Of a DNA stretch of 64,000 nucleotides, positions 52,901-61,488 are shown in pieces. Source of the stretch: Armatimonas sp043757465 (GTDB lineage: Bacteria > Armatimonadota > Armatimonadia > Armatimonadales > Armatimonadaceae); contig NZ_JAYVPL010000055.1 in assembly GCF_043757465.1 (NCBI RefSeq), positions 1 to 64,000 on the forward strand. The letters run 5' to 3'. Under the pieces are notes generated by a model, which saw only the letters and a program-made list of their open reading frames with translations, did not search any database and had not been told where the DNA came from. The translations under genes and the position numbers were made by a program. Positions within the stretch are counted from its first letter, which is position 1. Each line of letters starts with the position of its first letter.

Positions 52901-52956
52901 AAGAGTGGCAGCGCCTCTGGCAGAAAAACACGTCACTCTCACCTCTTAGCCTCTGA
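49909..52956 (+). CDS. SARP/AfsR-like regulator: BTAD domain, NB-ARC STAND ATPase, TPR repeats
   Basis: About 1015 residues. The N terminus (LTLRLFGSMELLYQDAPLPPGPRRHTGERLLGLLALR) is a DNA-binding plus BTAD region of the SARP type, up to about residue 235. An NB-ARC/STAND ATPase follows with Walker A GMGGVGKTRLAL near residues 280-290, Walker B LLGLDNCEHLL, and TTSREPLGLASEALW. From about residue 640 to the end come at least eight TPR units. Such proteins are signalling ATPases that activate genes after ligand binding. The target genes are unknown; the polysaccharide cluster lies just downstream. I chose ATG 49909 (MDLTLRLFG); TTG 49897 is an alternative. Confidence 0.85.
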   Translation: MDLTLRLFGSMELLYQDAPLPPGPRRHTGERLLGLLALRGPQPRARLAATLWPEGAEERSQFYLRRTLMELRQRLGEAASTLAESSESPRSLSLRLPPASCDLWRFEQALKAGDDLTAVSLYRGPLLDGWDDDWVLTARTQYQQQFLGALERLAMRAQTSQEAIAQLQRLVALDPTRESAWRALMQALADQGDPAALVQAYRELRVWLRREVRLEPSPETLACYQRLRSEARRKSVPAVAPTLGTLPYRLPLSPTPLVGRETALSEIHTRLEATRLLTLVGMGGVGKTRLALATLEARQLDPKFTDGVAWIELAGLSDPALLCTRVASSLGIPETTELTQAIGQRHMLLGLDNCEHLLDAVANLVDTLLSTCPNLVLLTTSREPLGLASEALWRVPTLSSTAALQLFEARAQKVATTWTLTENNTSLVHQLCTRLDDLPLAIELAAARIATLPLEELVRRVDARFDLLTGGNRSALRRQQTLRATMDWSWALLTSEEQEALRQLAIFPSPFSLEISEAACPDSLILLPSLVEKSLIAFTQEMGQYRLLETVREYVMEQGLGESGRTARQGYLRYACQKVEKGAKNHSLPSERRLWYDTLEATYDNLRLALENALETSLSQALHLAANLWPFWWERGYWHEGLRTLQAVLETNADKKLELWVRAQLGAGVLSYETGKYTEAHQYLTEAHKLARLTNDPWTEGEALRIQGLVRWNEGHPEEARTLYHQSQTCFQQSGNVAGQAGVLASLGHLTWNLGNLEQSMEYNLQSRSLYQSLGDEVGLAETSAQLGLIARSQSDYKRARTFFEEALTLRRKLGLRSGIVTVLHHLGVLAYLEHRYDDAQTRLHESVSLWRVLGDPGWLALSLYYLGLVQRAQRTWSEAIISLTEALLLRRHQGAKRSIAGLQYALGTIWLEQGRYEDAHLALQESTQLRHEIGLPVFCGEALDALACLHARQGDFIRATAHLACAAALRKGHEEVEEEHPYRDEAMTKTSETLSAEEWQRLWQKNTSLSPLSL

Positions 52957-53130
52957 TGTTTCCTCACTATCAAACCATGCTGCCGTGCGACGGAGACCTT
53001 CATCGAGATCAAACTGTGGCCCATAGCCTAGAGTTTTAAGCCGCTCAATGGCAACCTCCCAGCGCTGAGCATCCCCTACCCAGGAGGAGCCCGTGTAGGA
53101 CAGAGTTGTCTGACCCGCAAGCCCACGCAC
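52939..53130 (-). pseudogene. C-terminal remnant of an NAD-dependent sugar epimerase/dehydratase
   Basis: The frame encodes RGLAGQTTLSYTGSSWVGDAQRW, then RLKTLGYGPQFDLDEGLRRTAAWF, which matches the last 60 residues of extended SDR sugar epimerases. Nothing of the Rossmann fold or YxxxK motif is present; the open frame continues to 53247 as unrelated sequence. It overlaps the 3' end of the SARP-type gene. Probably the left-over of a surface-polysaccharide gene lost when IS elements rearranged this region. Confidence 0.65.
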
Positions 53131-53500
53131 CGCGATGAGCTGCTGTGTCTTCGCGTGTAGACTTAATTGTGCCCTTGGAGGGAACCAGTGGGCCGTTTCG
53201 TCGAGGGGAGTCTGAGATGTCGAAGTGGAGGGGGAATTATGTGGCACTTGGGTTACAGTGGGATCGCTGTGCCAACATGGCAGAAATTACTTCGAGAATC
53301 GGAGCGCCCAATGCCTCCCTCTACGACACTGACTATCAGCACCGTTTTCATAGCAAAATTAGTCCAAACGCACGGGCATTCAGTTTTGTCACAGTGACCA
53401 CCAAAACACCAGATGCCGGAAATCTTGTCGAGGGGCGGTTGCCGCCTCGGCCTGCCCGGAACGGTTTTGTAGAAGATAACTGAATGGCCGTAGTCCAAAC
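53131..53500. other. Short region between relics, no gene recognised
   Basis: I see no convincing gene. A 112-codon open frame at 53145-53483 (+) has no family-like sequence and overlaps frames on both strands. The word tagtccaaac recurs near 53360, 53490 and (as tagtccaaaa) 53708, and may mark old IS ends. Confidence 0.4.
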
Positions 53501-53629
53501 GTGAATTTAGAGGAGGTTTATCAGAGGAAGCGGATTCACTCCAAGCGTGGCTATCTTCCTCCCGCCGTCTTCGAGGAGCGCTGGCTTGCGGCGCGAACTT
53601 CAGAGGTGCTTTTAAGTGGTGGTGACCAG
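53501..53629 (+). pseudogene. C-terminal remnant of an IS3-type transposase (OrfB)
   Basis: NLEEVYQRKRIHSKRGYLPP followed by AVFEERWLAA is the usual end of an IS3-family integrase (pattern YN-x-K-R-I/L-HS-x-L-GY-x-P-x-x-FE). The DDE catalytic core is missing. Downstream ctgtccagaca at about 53716 could be a relic terminal repeat. Confidence 0.6.
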
Positions 53630-53779
53630 ACGCTTAGTGCGTCGTCGCTGCCCTTGCCTATGGCGAAAATCGCCTTGCCGATCCAGGGTAAAAATGTTAG
53701 AATCTCGTAGTCCAAAAACTGTCCAGACAAACGTCAGGATTACATTACAAAATTCACGTCAGGTCTCGTTTAATTCACG

Positions 53780-55015
53780 ATGAAAATCCTTTTAATAACT
53801 CAGAACTACCTCCCATGTATCGGCGGTATTGAGATGCAAACCCGTCAAACAGCACAGGAGTACTGTAAAAGAGGTCATGATACTAGCATTGCAGCAATGA
53901 ACTTCGCGGCTTATCGCGGCCATCCACGCCTGAGTATACTTCACTCCTCTCTCATGGCGCCAAAATTTTCCGATAGCAAAGATGGAGATATTCAAATCCA
54001 CTCTCTTTCTCCGAAAAATACCGTTGAAAAGCTGAAATTATTACCATTAGCTCTCCGTATACTCCCAACACCAACACCAAAAATCTATTATTCACTTCAT
54101 AAATTTTGTTTTCCGGCCTATAAATCTCTTGTAGGGCCTCGTCTTGCCAAACTGATGGAATGTGTAGATGTTGTCCATAGCCTCGCGGCGGACTACATTG
54201 CCTGGACAGCAGAGCAAGAAGCCAGAAAGAGGCACATTCCCTTTGTTTGTACTCCTTTTGTCCACCCTAATCAGTGGGGAGATGACCCAGAAAACGTTAG
54301 TTTTTATAAAAAGTGTGATGCTGTTATTGGACTTCTTACCACGGATACTGGGTATCTGGAAACTCTGGGGGTCTCCCCACAAAAACTCCATGTCATCAGC
54401 AACGCGCCTGATCTGCCCGAAACCGTAGATGGGCCTGGTTTCCGTGAACGCCATCAGTTTGGCAACCTCCCTATCGTGCTTTACGTCGGGCGAATGATGC
54501 CCCAAAAAGGGGCCAAGGCCATCGTGGAGGCAGCCCCGAAGATATGGGAGAAAGTTCCAGACGCACAGATTGTCTTCATTGGGCCGGGTAGCCCTGATGA
54601 ACTTGCTATTTTTGAGGGTGCTGATAAAAGACTCCACTATCTAGGTAAGGTTAGTGCTCAAGAAAAAGGGGATGCCCTTGCTGCCTGTGACATATTCTGT
54701 ATGCCCTCTCTCAGTGAGATCCTGCCCACGGTCTATCTAGAGGCATGGTGCCTCGGAAAACCTGTTATCGGCGGAATGGCGCACGGCCTCCCAGAACTTG
54801 TCGAGGGTAATAACGGCGGCCTCTGCGTCGAACAAACATCAGATGCGGTCGCAAATGCTCTGTTACTCCTCCTCGAAAACCAAACACTGCGGGAAAAATT
54901 TGGAGAGGGAGGAAGAGCTGCTGTAGAGGCCAGACATTCCAACGCAGTAGTCGTAGATAAGCTTCTGAATCTCTATTCGTCTCTCATAAAATCTAATCAA
55001 TCGAAAAAGGCTTAA
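53780..55015 (+). CDS. Glycosyltransferase family 4-like protein
   Basis: A 411-residue GT-B glycosyltransferase. N-terminal GGIEMQTRQTAQEYCKRGHD is the acceptor-domain loop typical of GT4. The C-terminal domain carries VLYVGRMMPQKGAKAIVEAAPKIWEKVPDAQIVFIGPG, HYLGKVS and PSLSEILPTVYLEAWCLGKPVIGGMAHGLPELVEG, the donor-binding acidic pair. It starts a short pair with the epimerase gene, 13 bases downstream. TTTAAT lies five bases before the ATG. The base composition is more AT-rich than the window's core genes. Confidence 0.88.
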   Translation: MKILLITQNYLPCIGGIEMQTRQTAQEYCKRGHDTSIAAMNFAAYRGHPRLSILHSSLMAPKFSDSKDGDIQIHSLSPKNTVEKLKLLPLALRILPTPTPKIYYSLHKFCFPAYKSLVGPRLAKLMECVDVVHSLAADYIAWTAEQEARKRHIPFVCTPFVHPNQWGDDPENVSFYKKCDAVIGLLTTDTGYLETLGVSPQKLHVISNAPDLPETVDGPGFRERHQFGNLPIVLYVGRMMPQKGAKAIVEAAPKIWEKVPDAQIVFIGPGSPDELAIFEGADKRLHYLGKVSAQEKGDALAACDIFCMPSLSEILPTVYLEAWCLGKPVIGGMAHGLPELVEGNNGGLCVEQTSDAVANALLLLLENQTLREKFGEGGRAAVEARHSNAVVVDKLLNLYSSLIKSNQSKKA

Positions 55016-55028
55016 GTGCGGAAGCAGT

Positions 55029-55934
55029 ATGAAAATTCTAGTCACGGGTGGAGCGGGTTTCATTGGAAGTGCGGTCGTTCAAAAATTTCAGAGCGAAGAC
55101 CATGATGTTGCAATCATAGATGATCTTTCCTTTGGAAATCGAGAGTTTGTCACCGTTACCCAAGATAACTTCTATGAGTGTGATATTCTTGACAGCCAGA
55201 GAGTCGATGAGGTATTTCATCACTACCATCCCGAGGTTGTTATTCACCTTGCAGCGGTTCACTTCATTCCGTGGTGTAATAAACACCCTTACGAGTCCAG
55301 CCAGATCAATATAACAGGAACTATAAATATTCTCAGAGCGTGTGATATCCATCAGGTCAAAAAAGTAATTTTTGCTTCCACTGCTGCAGTTTATCCCATC
55401 AATGAGGAAGCAACCAATGAGTTCTTCCCAGTGGGGCCTATGGATATCTATGGACTCAGTAAACTTGTTGGAGAACATCTTTGCAATGAGTTTCATCTCA
55501 GGACTAGCACTCCCGTTGTAATCTGTCGGTTCTTCAATGCCTTTGGCCCCAATGAGACCAATCCACACCTGATACCTGAGATTCAAAAACAAGTAAACTC
55601 GGGTCTCCGAAAAATAAAGCTTGGTAATACCGAACCCAAAAGAGATTTCATTCATACTTCTGACATTTCCAATGCCATCTTCATGCTTGTGCTCACTCAC
55701 TTATCTGGTATTGAAACTTATAATATTGGCCAAGGCGTGGAGTACTCTGTGGTTGATATTGTAGAATCGTTTTCACGAGTTATAGGTGAACCTATTGAGA
55801 TTGAAACTGATCCAGAGCGGGTTCGCAAAGTGGAGCGCATGCACCTTCTAGCAGATACTACCAAGCTACGAAGCCTAGGCTGGAAACCGTTGATTGATAT
55901 CGATAGTGGAATTAAGACTCTCGTGACGCTTTGA
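55029..55934 (+). CDS. NAD-dependent sugar epimerase/dehydratase (extended SDR)
   Basis: A 301-residue extended short-chain dehydrogenase. The NAD-binding motif is VTGGAGFIGSAVV at the N terminus. The active site is STAAVYP (Ser/Thr) and YGLSK (Tyr-x3-Lys) near residues 118-146. FFNAFGPNETNPHLIPEI is the substrate-binding region, followed by RDFIHTSDISNAI. It is most like UDP-glucose 4-epimerase or a related nucleotide-sugar enzyme and would supply a sugar for the surface glycan. The precise reaction is not decided by sequence alone. Lies directly downstream of a GT4 gene. Confidence 0.88.
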   Translation: MKILVTGGAGFIGSAVVQKFQSEDHDVAIIDDLSFGNREFVTVTQDNFYECDILDSQRVDEVFHHYHPEVVIHLAAVHFIPWCNKHPYESSQINITGTINILRACDIHQVKKVIFASTAAVYPINEEATNEFFPVGPMDIYGLSKLVGEHLCNEFHLRTSTPVVICRFFNAFGPNETNPHLIPEIQKQVNSGLRKIKLGNTEPKRDFIHTSDISNAIFMLVLTHLSGIETYNIGQGVEYSVVDIVESFSRVIGEPIEIETDPERVRKVERMHLLADTTKLRSLGWKPLIDIDSGIKTLVTL

Positions 55935-56020
55935 GAACTGTACTGTTAAAACCGGGGCAAACATGGCTCTCCCGCTCTTTTAGTGAAGACGGATCAGCCT
56001 TCTATTTCTCCTAGAGCGTG

Positions 56021-56128
56021 TTATAAACTCCATTGTGGTGTCCCGAGCAATTTCCGCAACATAAGGCAGGCAAACACCACAAAATGCAAACCTACGACGG
56101 TCGAAGCAAAGCGTTCATAATCGCGAAC
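56021..56128 (-). pseudogene. C-terminal remnant of an IS5-family-like transposase
   Basis: Reading minus from 56128 gives VRDYERFASTVVGLHFVVFA followed by CLMLRKLLG and a stop, the typical end of IS5-family transposases (KDYER...RLMLRRL). A stop precedes it, and no catalytic region is left. It lies in the 233-bp gap between the epimerase gene and the AT-rich GT2 pair. Confidence 0.6.
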
Positions 56129-56167
56129 CTAAGTACAGGATAAAAACTTGCGAGATAAGCAGGATAT

Positions 56168-57142
56168 TTACGTTTTAGTCTTCCTTCGATACCTGCAATA
56201 ATGCCTCAACCAACGACGAATGCCTCCACCCCAGAAGTGAAAAGCCTTTAGAAAATGCCGCTCTTTCCAAAGGCTAGCAGCTTGAGAAAATCCTTGATAG
56301 GCAACAATCATCGTCTGATAATTAAATAATGCCTCATCCAAACGTGATTGCTGTTCAGGAGAGAATCCCTTTAATCCCGTCCATTTCTCTATAAGTCTAG
56401 CCCTTTGCCCTTCTAAATAATTGAATCTTTCTTCATCGGGATTATCTGCCGTATTCTGGCTGGAATGACGGCGATATGATACAAGTTTATCAGGCAAGTA
56501 ATGTATTTCCGACCGGATAGCCATATGAAGAAAAACATCAGAGTCTTCGTACGGCTGACCAAAATTTTCATCAAACCCTGGAGTTTGTTCGTAAATATCA
56601 CGGCGAAAGATCGAAATGCTAGGAATAATCCCTGCGTTTCCTAATATCGCTTCAACTGTTGTCTTTACGTCAGTACAAGGCATCTCATAAACGTTACCAT
56701 TTACCACTTCCAAGCGAGGAAGTCCCGAAATATATTCATATTGCGTTGGGGTGAATACTCCATCATCTCCAATAACATGATGCCCTGTATGCACCATTCC
56801 GACCTCTGGATGAGCATCAAGATAACGAGTAACTACTTGAAAAAGCTGTGGATCGACAACATCATCTGCGTCTAGAAAATAAACATAGTCAGATGGATTT
56901 TTCAAATATTTAAAGCCAGTATTCCGCGCTTTAGCTACTCCACCATTTGATTGAGACACAACCTGAATGCGTAAATCTCGTGCCGCATAAGCTTCAGCCA
57001 AAGATTTCGACCCATCCGTGCTTCCATCGTCTACGATTACATATTCCCAATCTGTGAATTCTTGACGCAATACACTTTCAATCAATGCCCCTAGAAAACG
57101 CTCCGCATTATAGCAAGGCGTCACGATACTTATCTTCGGCAT
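56168..57142 (-). CDS. Glycosyltransferase family 2-like protein
   Basis: A 324-residue GT-A glycosyltransferase. SIVTPCYNAERFLGALIESVLRQEFTDWEYVIVDDGSTDGS is the classic GT2 start, with the DDGS and later DADDVVDP (DxD metal-binding motif) near residue 90. The acceptor part has PGFDENFGQPYEDSDVFLHMAIR with the conserved ED. AT-rich codon use compared with nearby central-metabolism genes points to acquisition from another source. It follows the other GT2 gene on the same strand, 52 bases apart. Confidence 0.9.
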   Translation of the reverse strand: MPKISIVTPCYNAERFLGALIESVLRQEFTDWEYVIVDDGSTDGSKSLAEAYAARDLRIQVVSQSNGGVAKARNTGFKYLKNPSDYVYFLDADDVVDPQLFQVVTRYLDAHPEVGMVHTGHHVIGDDGVFTPTQYEYISGLPRLEVVNGNVYEMPCTDVKTTVEAILGNAGIIPSISIFRRDIYEQTPGFDENFGQPYEDSDVFLHMAIRSEIHYLPDKLVSYRRHSSQNTADNPDEERFNYLEGQRARLIEKWTGLKGFSPEQQSRLDEALFNYQTMIVAYQGFSQAASLWKERHFLKAFHFWGGGIRRWLRHYCRYRRKTKT

Positions 57143-57194
57143 AGAAAAAAGCCCCAGATTATTTCGATAAAAAAAACAACATTTAAATCTACTT

Positions 57195-58133
57195 TCATTT
57201 TTTCACTAACCCCTTATAATCATATTTCCGACTCACATTACGATTAGTATTAAAATAATTTCGATATCCTTTATTATGATAATAATAAAATTCAGATTCA
57301 GAAATCCCTTCTCGAGTATTCACCCTCCATCCTTGCCGTATAGATCTTAATTTCATCCGTAAATACTCAAATAATATTTTTTTTCCTGCATAGTCTTTAT
57401 GAAACCAATTATAGTCAATATATGCTTGAGTCATCCCAGCATTATAAGCACGCTTCAACCAAGACTTATGCAGCAACCTATCAACTTGAAAATGATGTTC
57501 GACTACAGCACTTTCACAAAACTGAATTCGAAAGCCAGCTTCGATTAATTGGAGTGAAAGTAAAGTATCATCACCAAACCCCAATTTACCTGGCCCAGTA
57601 TCGACATCAAAACCAGGAATAATATCTAATATGATCCTCTTAAATGCCATATTTGCACCGATCATATATTTAGGATTATATTTATCTATCCAAACCGTCT
57701 CAGCAAGGCATGCACGATGAAGATTTGTCATCCATGCACGCTCCAAACAGGATGCAATAATAATTTCGCCTACACAAGCATCAGTCGTATTCTCTCTAAT
57801 TGAAAAAGTCAACTCCTGCAACCAATCACTTTCAAAACGAACATCATCATCAGTAAAAACGAGAATATCCCCTTTAGATGCTGCTATGCCTATATTAAGG
57901 GCACCACATTTACCAGGCACAGGTTCGTAAATATATTTATAGATAAAATTAGAAAACCCCCAGTCTCTTGCCTTATGTGTATTGTCTGTACTCCCATTAT
58001 CAACAATAACTAATTCCACAAAATCAAATAAACTGGTATCAACATCCCGCAACGATTCTGCCGTTACAACCAAATCATCATAACGATTCTGCGTTACAAT
58101 TACAATTGACGCACTATTCACCACCGCACCCAC
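57195..58133 (-). CDS. Glycosyltransferase family 2-like protein
   Basis: A 312-residue GT-A enzyme. SIVIVTQNRYDDLVVTAESL, LVIVDNGSTDNT and the metal motif VFTDDDVRFESDW identify GT2. PGFDVDTGPGKLGFGDDTLLSLQLIEAGF supplies the conserved acceptor-site acidic residues. It starts at GTG 58133 or a nearby GTG. Strikingly AT-rich. Together with the next gene it forms a glycan-assembly pair ahead of the Wzm/Wzt exporter genes on the same strand. Confidence 0.9.
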   Translation of the reverse strand: MGAVVNSASIVIVTQNRYDDLVVTAESLRDVDTSLFDFVELVIVDNGSTDNTHKARDWGFSNFIYKYIYEPVPGKCGALNIGIAASKGDILVFTDDDVRFESDWLQELTFSIRENTTDACVGEIIIASCLERAWMTNLHRACLAETVWIDKYNPKYMIGANMAFKRIILDIIPGFDVDTGPGKLGFGDDTLLSLQLIEAGFRIQFCESAVVEHHFQVDRLLHKSWLKRAYNAGMTQAYIDYNWFHKDYAGKKILFEYLRMKLRSIRQGWRVNTREGISESEFYYYHNKGYRNYFNTNRNVSRKYDYKGLVKK

Positions 58134-58229
58134 TTAATTCTAATAAAAACATCATCATTTTATCCCATCACATAACTCCCTGATTGAACTTATGTTTTTA
58201 ATTCCTCTCACAAAATATACATTTCGCAC

Positions 58230-59462
58230 CTAATTTTGATTTTCAATTAAGCCAAAGGAAAAATCAGCAAAGATAAACCCGTCAGCATAGGCATCCTCTG
58301 AAGCAACAAATTCATAAGGGAATCCATAAATTTCAAATTCACAACATAAATCAAAATAGTCAACAAAACCATAAGCCTCATGACATATAAAAGCATCCAC
58401 GACAAACCTACCTGGCTTTAATCTTAAAGACTGAACCTTTATTATATCTATGATACGATCCTGACTTCCATATCTGGCATCAACAAAACGTGAATCAATA
58501 TTAACAATATCAATACCTTCAGCATTTTTTATCCGCATCGAAATATAAATATCACCGATATCTTCATAATTTTCAGCCGTAAATTTAAATTGCATCTCCT
58601 CACCCGAGGAATAGACATTTTTGGAAGGGGCGAACTCAATAAAACGCCACTGACCTGTACCTTTACGGATTTCATTATCTGATCCTTGCCTAAGTCGAGA
58701 AAAACCAACCATCTCAATATAAGTATTAATGATCTCGTCAGTTTTACCGTGTTTGACTAATTCTCCTTTATCTAGAAGTATAGAATCACTACAAAATTTG
58801 GAGACGACAGAAAGATTATGGGTAACAAGTAAAACTGTCCTGCCTCCCTGGGCAACCTCCTGCATTTTACCTAGAGATTTCTTTTGAAAATTCACATCAC
58901 CCACGGCTAGAACTTCATCAACAATGAGAATATCAGAGTTTAAATGGGCCGCAACAGCAAATGCTAATCGTACATACATTCCTGAGGAATAGCGTTTCAC
59001 CGGAGTGTCCAGAAATTTTTCCGTACCGGAGAAGTCTACGATTGCATCAAAAGCCGTCGTAATTTCGTGGCGGGTCATACCCAAAATTGACCCGTTAAGG
59101 TAGATATTTTCACGCCCCGTTAACTCGGGGTGAAAACCCGTCCCGACTTCGAGCAAACTTCCAACACGACCTCGAAGGTGGATCTCCCCCTCGGTTGGCT
59201 CTGTAATTCGGGAGAGAAGTTTTAGTAAAGTGGACTTCCCCGCTCCATTGCGTCCTACGATTCCTAAAACGTCACCGCGCTTGACATCGAAGCTCAGGTC
59301 GCGCAGCGCCCAGAACTCCTCTTTTTCGATCTGCTCAATAGGATTGCGCAATTTGTGTAGGAGAGCCTCACGAAAGCTCATGCTCGCGCCCTGGTGAGAA
59401 ATCACATAGGACTTTGAGACGTTTTTGACACGAATCGCTAGGTCATCGGCATCAGATGACAT
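58230..59462 (-). CDS. wzt: Wzt-like ABC transporter ATP-binding protein for polysaccharide export
   Basis: A 410-residue ATP-binding subunit for export of a lipid-linked polysaccharide. The ABC domain (about 1-240) has Walker A GRNGAGKSTLLKLLSR, the signature YSSGMYVRLAFAVAAHL and Walker B DILIVDEVLAVGD. After residue 250 comes a beta-rich C-terminal domain (WRFIEFAPSKNVYSSGEEMQF), as in Wzt proteins, which selects the glycan. The gene's 3' half is clearly more AT-rich than its 5' half. It overlaps the permease gene by 11 bases. Together with the glycosyltransferases it makes an ABC-dependent pathway rather than Wzx/Wzy. Confidence 0.9.
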   Translation of the reverse strand: MSSDADDLAIRVKNVSKSYVISHQGASMSFREALLHKLRNPIEQIEKEEFWALRDLSFDVKRGDVLGIVGRNGAGKSTLLKLLSRITEPTEGEIHLRGRVGSLLEVGTGFHPELTGRENIYLNGSILGMTRHEITTAFDAIVDFSGTEKFLDTPVKRYSSGMYVRLAFAVAAHLNSDILIVDEVLAVGDVNFQKKSLGKMQEVAQGGRTVLLVTHNLSVVSKFCSDSILLDKGELVKHGKTDEIINTYIEMVGFSRLRQGSDNEIRKGTGQWRFIEFAPSKNVYSSGEEMQFKFTAENYEDIGDIYISMRIKNAEGIDIVNIDSRFVDARYGSQDRIIDIIKVQSLRLKPGRFVVDAFICHEAYGFVDYFDLCCEFEIYGFPYEFVASEDAYADGFIFADFSFGLIENQN

Positions 59463-60312
59463 CAGCGAACCTCCGCTCTAGCTTTCGAAAGACCACCATC
59501 CCCAACAGAAACGCGACAAGAGCAAAAGCCACATTGTAGCCCACAAGCCCCCAGCTATAAACAGGTTCACCTAATAGTGACCAGCGCATGGCATCAATCA
59601 GCCCAGACATCGGGTTAATCAGGAAAAACGGCTGGAGTGATGGTCCAACTTTTACCATTGCATTAACCAGTGGATAGCCCACGGGGGAAGCAAATGTTCC
59701 CATAGATAATAAAACGGGCAGAGCATACTGCACATCTCGGTAGCTGACGGACACTGCTCCCGCCATCATCCCAAGCCCGAGTGCGAGGATCTGAATCACC
59801 AACAACCAGAGTGGAAAAGTCAGGATGGCCAGGGTGATGGGCACTTGGAAGATCACCAACCCAATGAGAACGGCAGTAAGTGCTATGGCAAAATCCAGTA
59901 ATGTTCCATAGATTGTGGAGAGCGGTAAGATGATGCGGGGGAAGAAGACCTTAGAGATCATCTGTGCGTTCTGCACCAAGCTCATACTGGATTTTGAAAA
60001 TGTCCCGCTAAAGCTACTCCACGTGGCAAACCCGACAAGAGCAAACAAAAAGTAGGGAATCTTGCTCTGCAACTCAATTCCCGCCACTTTGTTAAAGAGA
60101 ATGGTGAAGATCACCCCACCGACCAGTGGCTGAAAAATCACCCAGATAATGCCCAGTGCTGCCTGGCGGTAGCGAAGCCGAATATCACGGAGGGCCAGGT
60201 TATTGAGGAGGTCACGAAATCGCCAGAGCTCTGCCGGGTCAAAGGCAACGAGGCTCTGTTTAGGGCGGATGATGTGCCAAGTAGGATCAGACAAGTGCGA
60301 TGGATTACTCAT
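59452..60312 (-). CDS. wzm: Wzm-like ABC transporter permease for polysaccharide export
   Basis: A 286-residue permease with six membrane segments (ABC2 type). The conserved start LWRFRDLLNNLALRDIRLRYRQAALGIIWVIFQPL is typical of Wzm/TagG-like permeases. Other blocks are FFPRIILPLSTIYGTLLDF and NPMSGLIDAMRWSLLG. It would move the finished, lipid-linked glycan across the inner membrane with Wzt. I chose ATG 60312. TAAAAT at 60349-60344 on the minus strand could be its -10. Its 3' end overlaps wzt by 11 bases. Confidence 0.9.
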   Translation of the reverse strand: MSNPSHLSDPTWHIIRPKQSLVAFDPAELWRFRDLLNNLALRDIRLRYRQAALGIIWVIFQPLVGGVIFTILFNKVAGIELQSKIPYFLFALVGFATWSSFSGTFSKSSMSLVQNAQMISKVFFPRIILPLSTIYGTLLDFAIALTAVLIGLVIFQVPITLAILTFPLWLLVIQILALGLGMMAGAVSVSYRDVQYALPVLLSMGTFASPVGYPLVNAMVKVGPSLQPFFLINPMSGLIDAMRWSLLGEPVYSWGLVGYNVAFALVAFLLGMVVFRKLERRFADVI

Positions 60313-60378
60313 AATGAAGCGGGCTAAGCGTGCAGGCCGGAGTATTTTACCACATGGCACATCATTTCGAATTGATTA

Positions 60379-61461
60379 CTAGAGAATTGCCACTTCCCCC
60401 CCAGCCTCGCTAGACTTATAGATCGCATCCATAATCTGGGTGACCATCAGCGCCTGTTCACCTGTCGCGGCTCCGACGGACTCAATGGTGAGATCCTCGC
60501 GGATAGCTTTAACAAACATCTCGATCTCTTTGCCGTGGGTGCTCGCGACACTTGGCAGCCAGCCAGTCGTGGTGTCGGTGAGAGTGCCGAACTCTTCACG
60601 GTAGAGTGTGTACTTGCCCGCGTTGGCGTCGAAGAATGCCCCGGCTCCGGTTCCGAAGAGCTGGGTGTCGAAGTGCTCCTGGTCAATATTGGCCAAAAAC
60701 GATGCGAGCAGAGTCATCGTGCGCCCATCCTCAAATCGCACGTAGGCGCTGGCAAAGTCCTCGACCGTGTAGGCATTGGTGTCCCACTGCCCCCACTCGC
60801 CGACCAAGCCCGGGGTCTTGCCCATCTTGCAGACAGCGCTGCCAACCGTGGCGACGGGCTTGGGATGGCCCATCAGCCAGAGGGTCATGTCGGTGATGTG
60901 GACGCCGATATCAATCAGCGGCCCGCCTCCGTTTAGCTCCTTGTTGATGAAGACGCCCTTGGCGGGCACGCGGCGGCGGCGAATCGCACGCGCGGCGGCG
61001 TGGTAGATATCGCCAAACTGACCGTTCTCAATGGCGCGCTTGAGGCTCTGTGCACCCGGCGAGTAGCGCATGTTAAAGCCAATCTGAAGCTTCTTACCCG
61101 TCGCTTTCTGGGCGGCGATCATTGCTTTACACTCCTTCGCGTTCATCGCCATCGGCTTCTCGCAGAGCACGTGCTTACCGGCACGCAGCGCATCAATAGT
61201 AATGGGAGCGTGGGCGTAGTTACCCGTACACACCGACACAGCGTCTATATCGTCGCGCTCTAAAAGCTTTTTGTGATCGTCGTAGGTCTCCGCAATCCCG
61301 TACTGCCCGCTCGCATCGTTGCAGCGCTCCGGCAGAATGTCCGCCACCGCCACCACGTCGCACCACTCCGGGAGCTTCCGGTAGCCACTGGTCAGATGCG
61401 CTCCACGTGCGATCCCCCCAAAACCGATAATCCCAATCGCAATCTTGCCGTCTTTGGTCAT
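60379..61461 (-). CDS. Gfo/Idh/MocA family oxidoreductase
   Basis: A 360-residue NAD(P)-dependent sugar or cyclitol oxidoreductase. The nucleotide-binding fold starts IGIIGFGGIARGAHL. The catalytic EKP motif is in GKHVLCEKPMAMNAKEC near residue 100. The substrate domain has GGGPLIDIGVHITDMTLWLMG with the His-rich active-site helix. Many such enzymes act on glucose, inositol or N-acetylated sugars; the substrate is not evident. It lies upstream of wzm on the same strand, 66 bases away, but probably has its own role in sugar metabolism. Confidence 0.9.
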   Translation of the reverse strand: MTKDGKIAIGIIGFGGIARGAHLTSGYRKLPEWCDVVAVADILPERCNDASGQYGIAETYDDHKKLLERDDIDAVSVCTGNYAHAPITIDALRAGKHVLCEKPMAMNAKECKAMIAAQKATGKKLQIGFNMRYSPGAQSLKRAIENGQFGDIYHAAARAIRRRRVPAKGVFINKELNGGGPLIDIGVHITDMTLWLMGHPKPVATVGSAVCKMGKTPGLVGEWGQWDTNAYTVEDFASAYVRFEDGRTMTLLASFLANIDQEHFDTQLFGTGAGAFFDANAGKYTLYREEFGTLTDTTTGWLPSVASTHGKEIEMFVKAIREDLTIESVGAATGEQALMVTQIMDAIYKSSEAGGEVAIL

Positions 61462-61488
61462 GACAATCCTCCGGCACTCTCTTCGGTA

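Noticed and set aside
53145..53483. 112-codon open frame as a gene
   Set aside because: No family-like sequence, no good ribosome site, lies among IS and epimerase relics.
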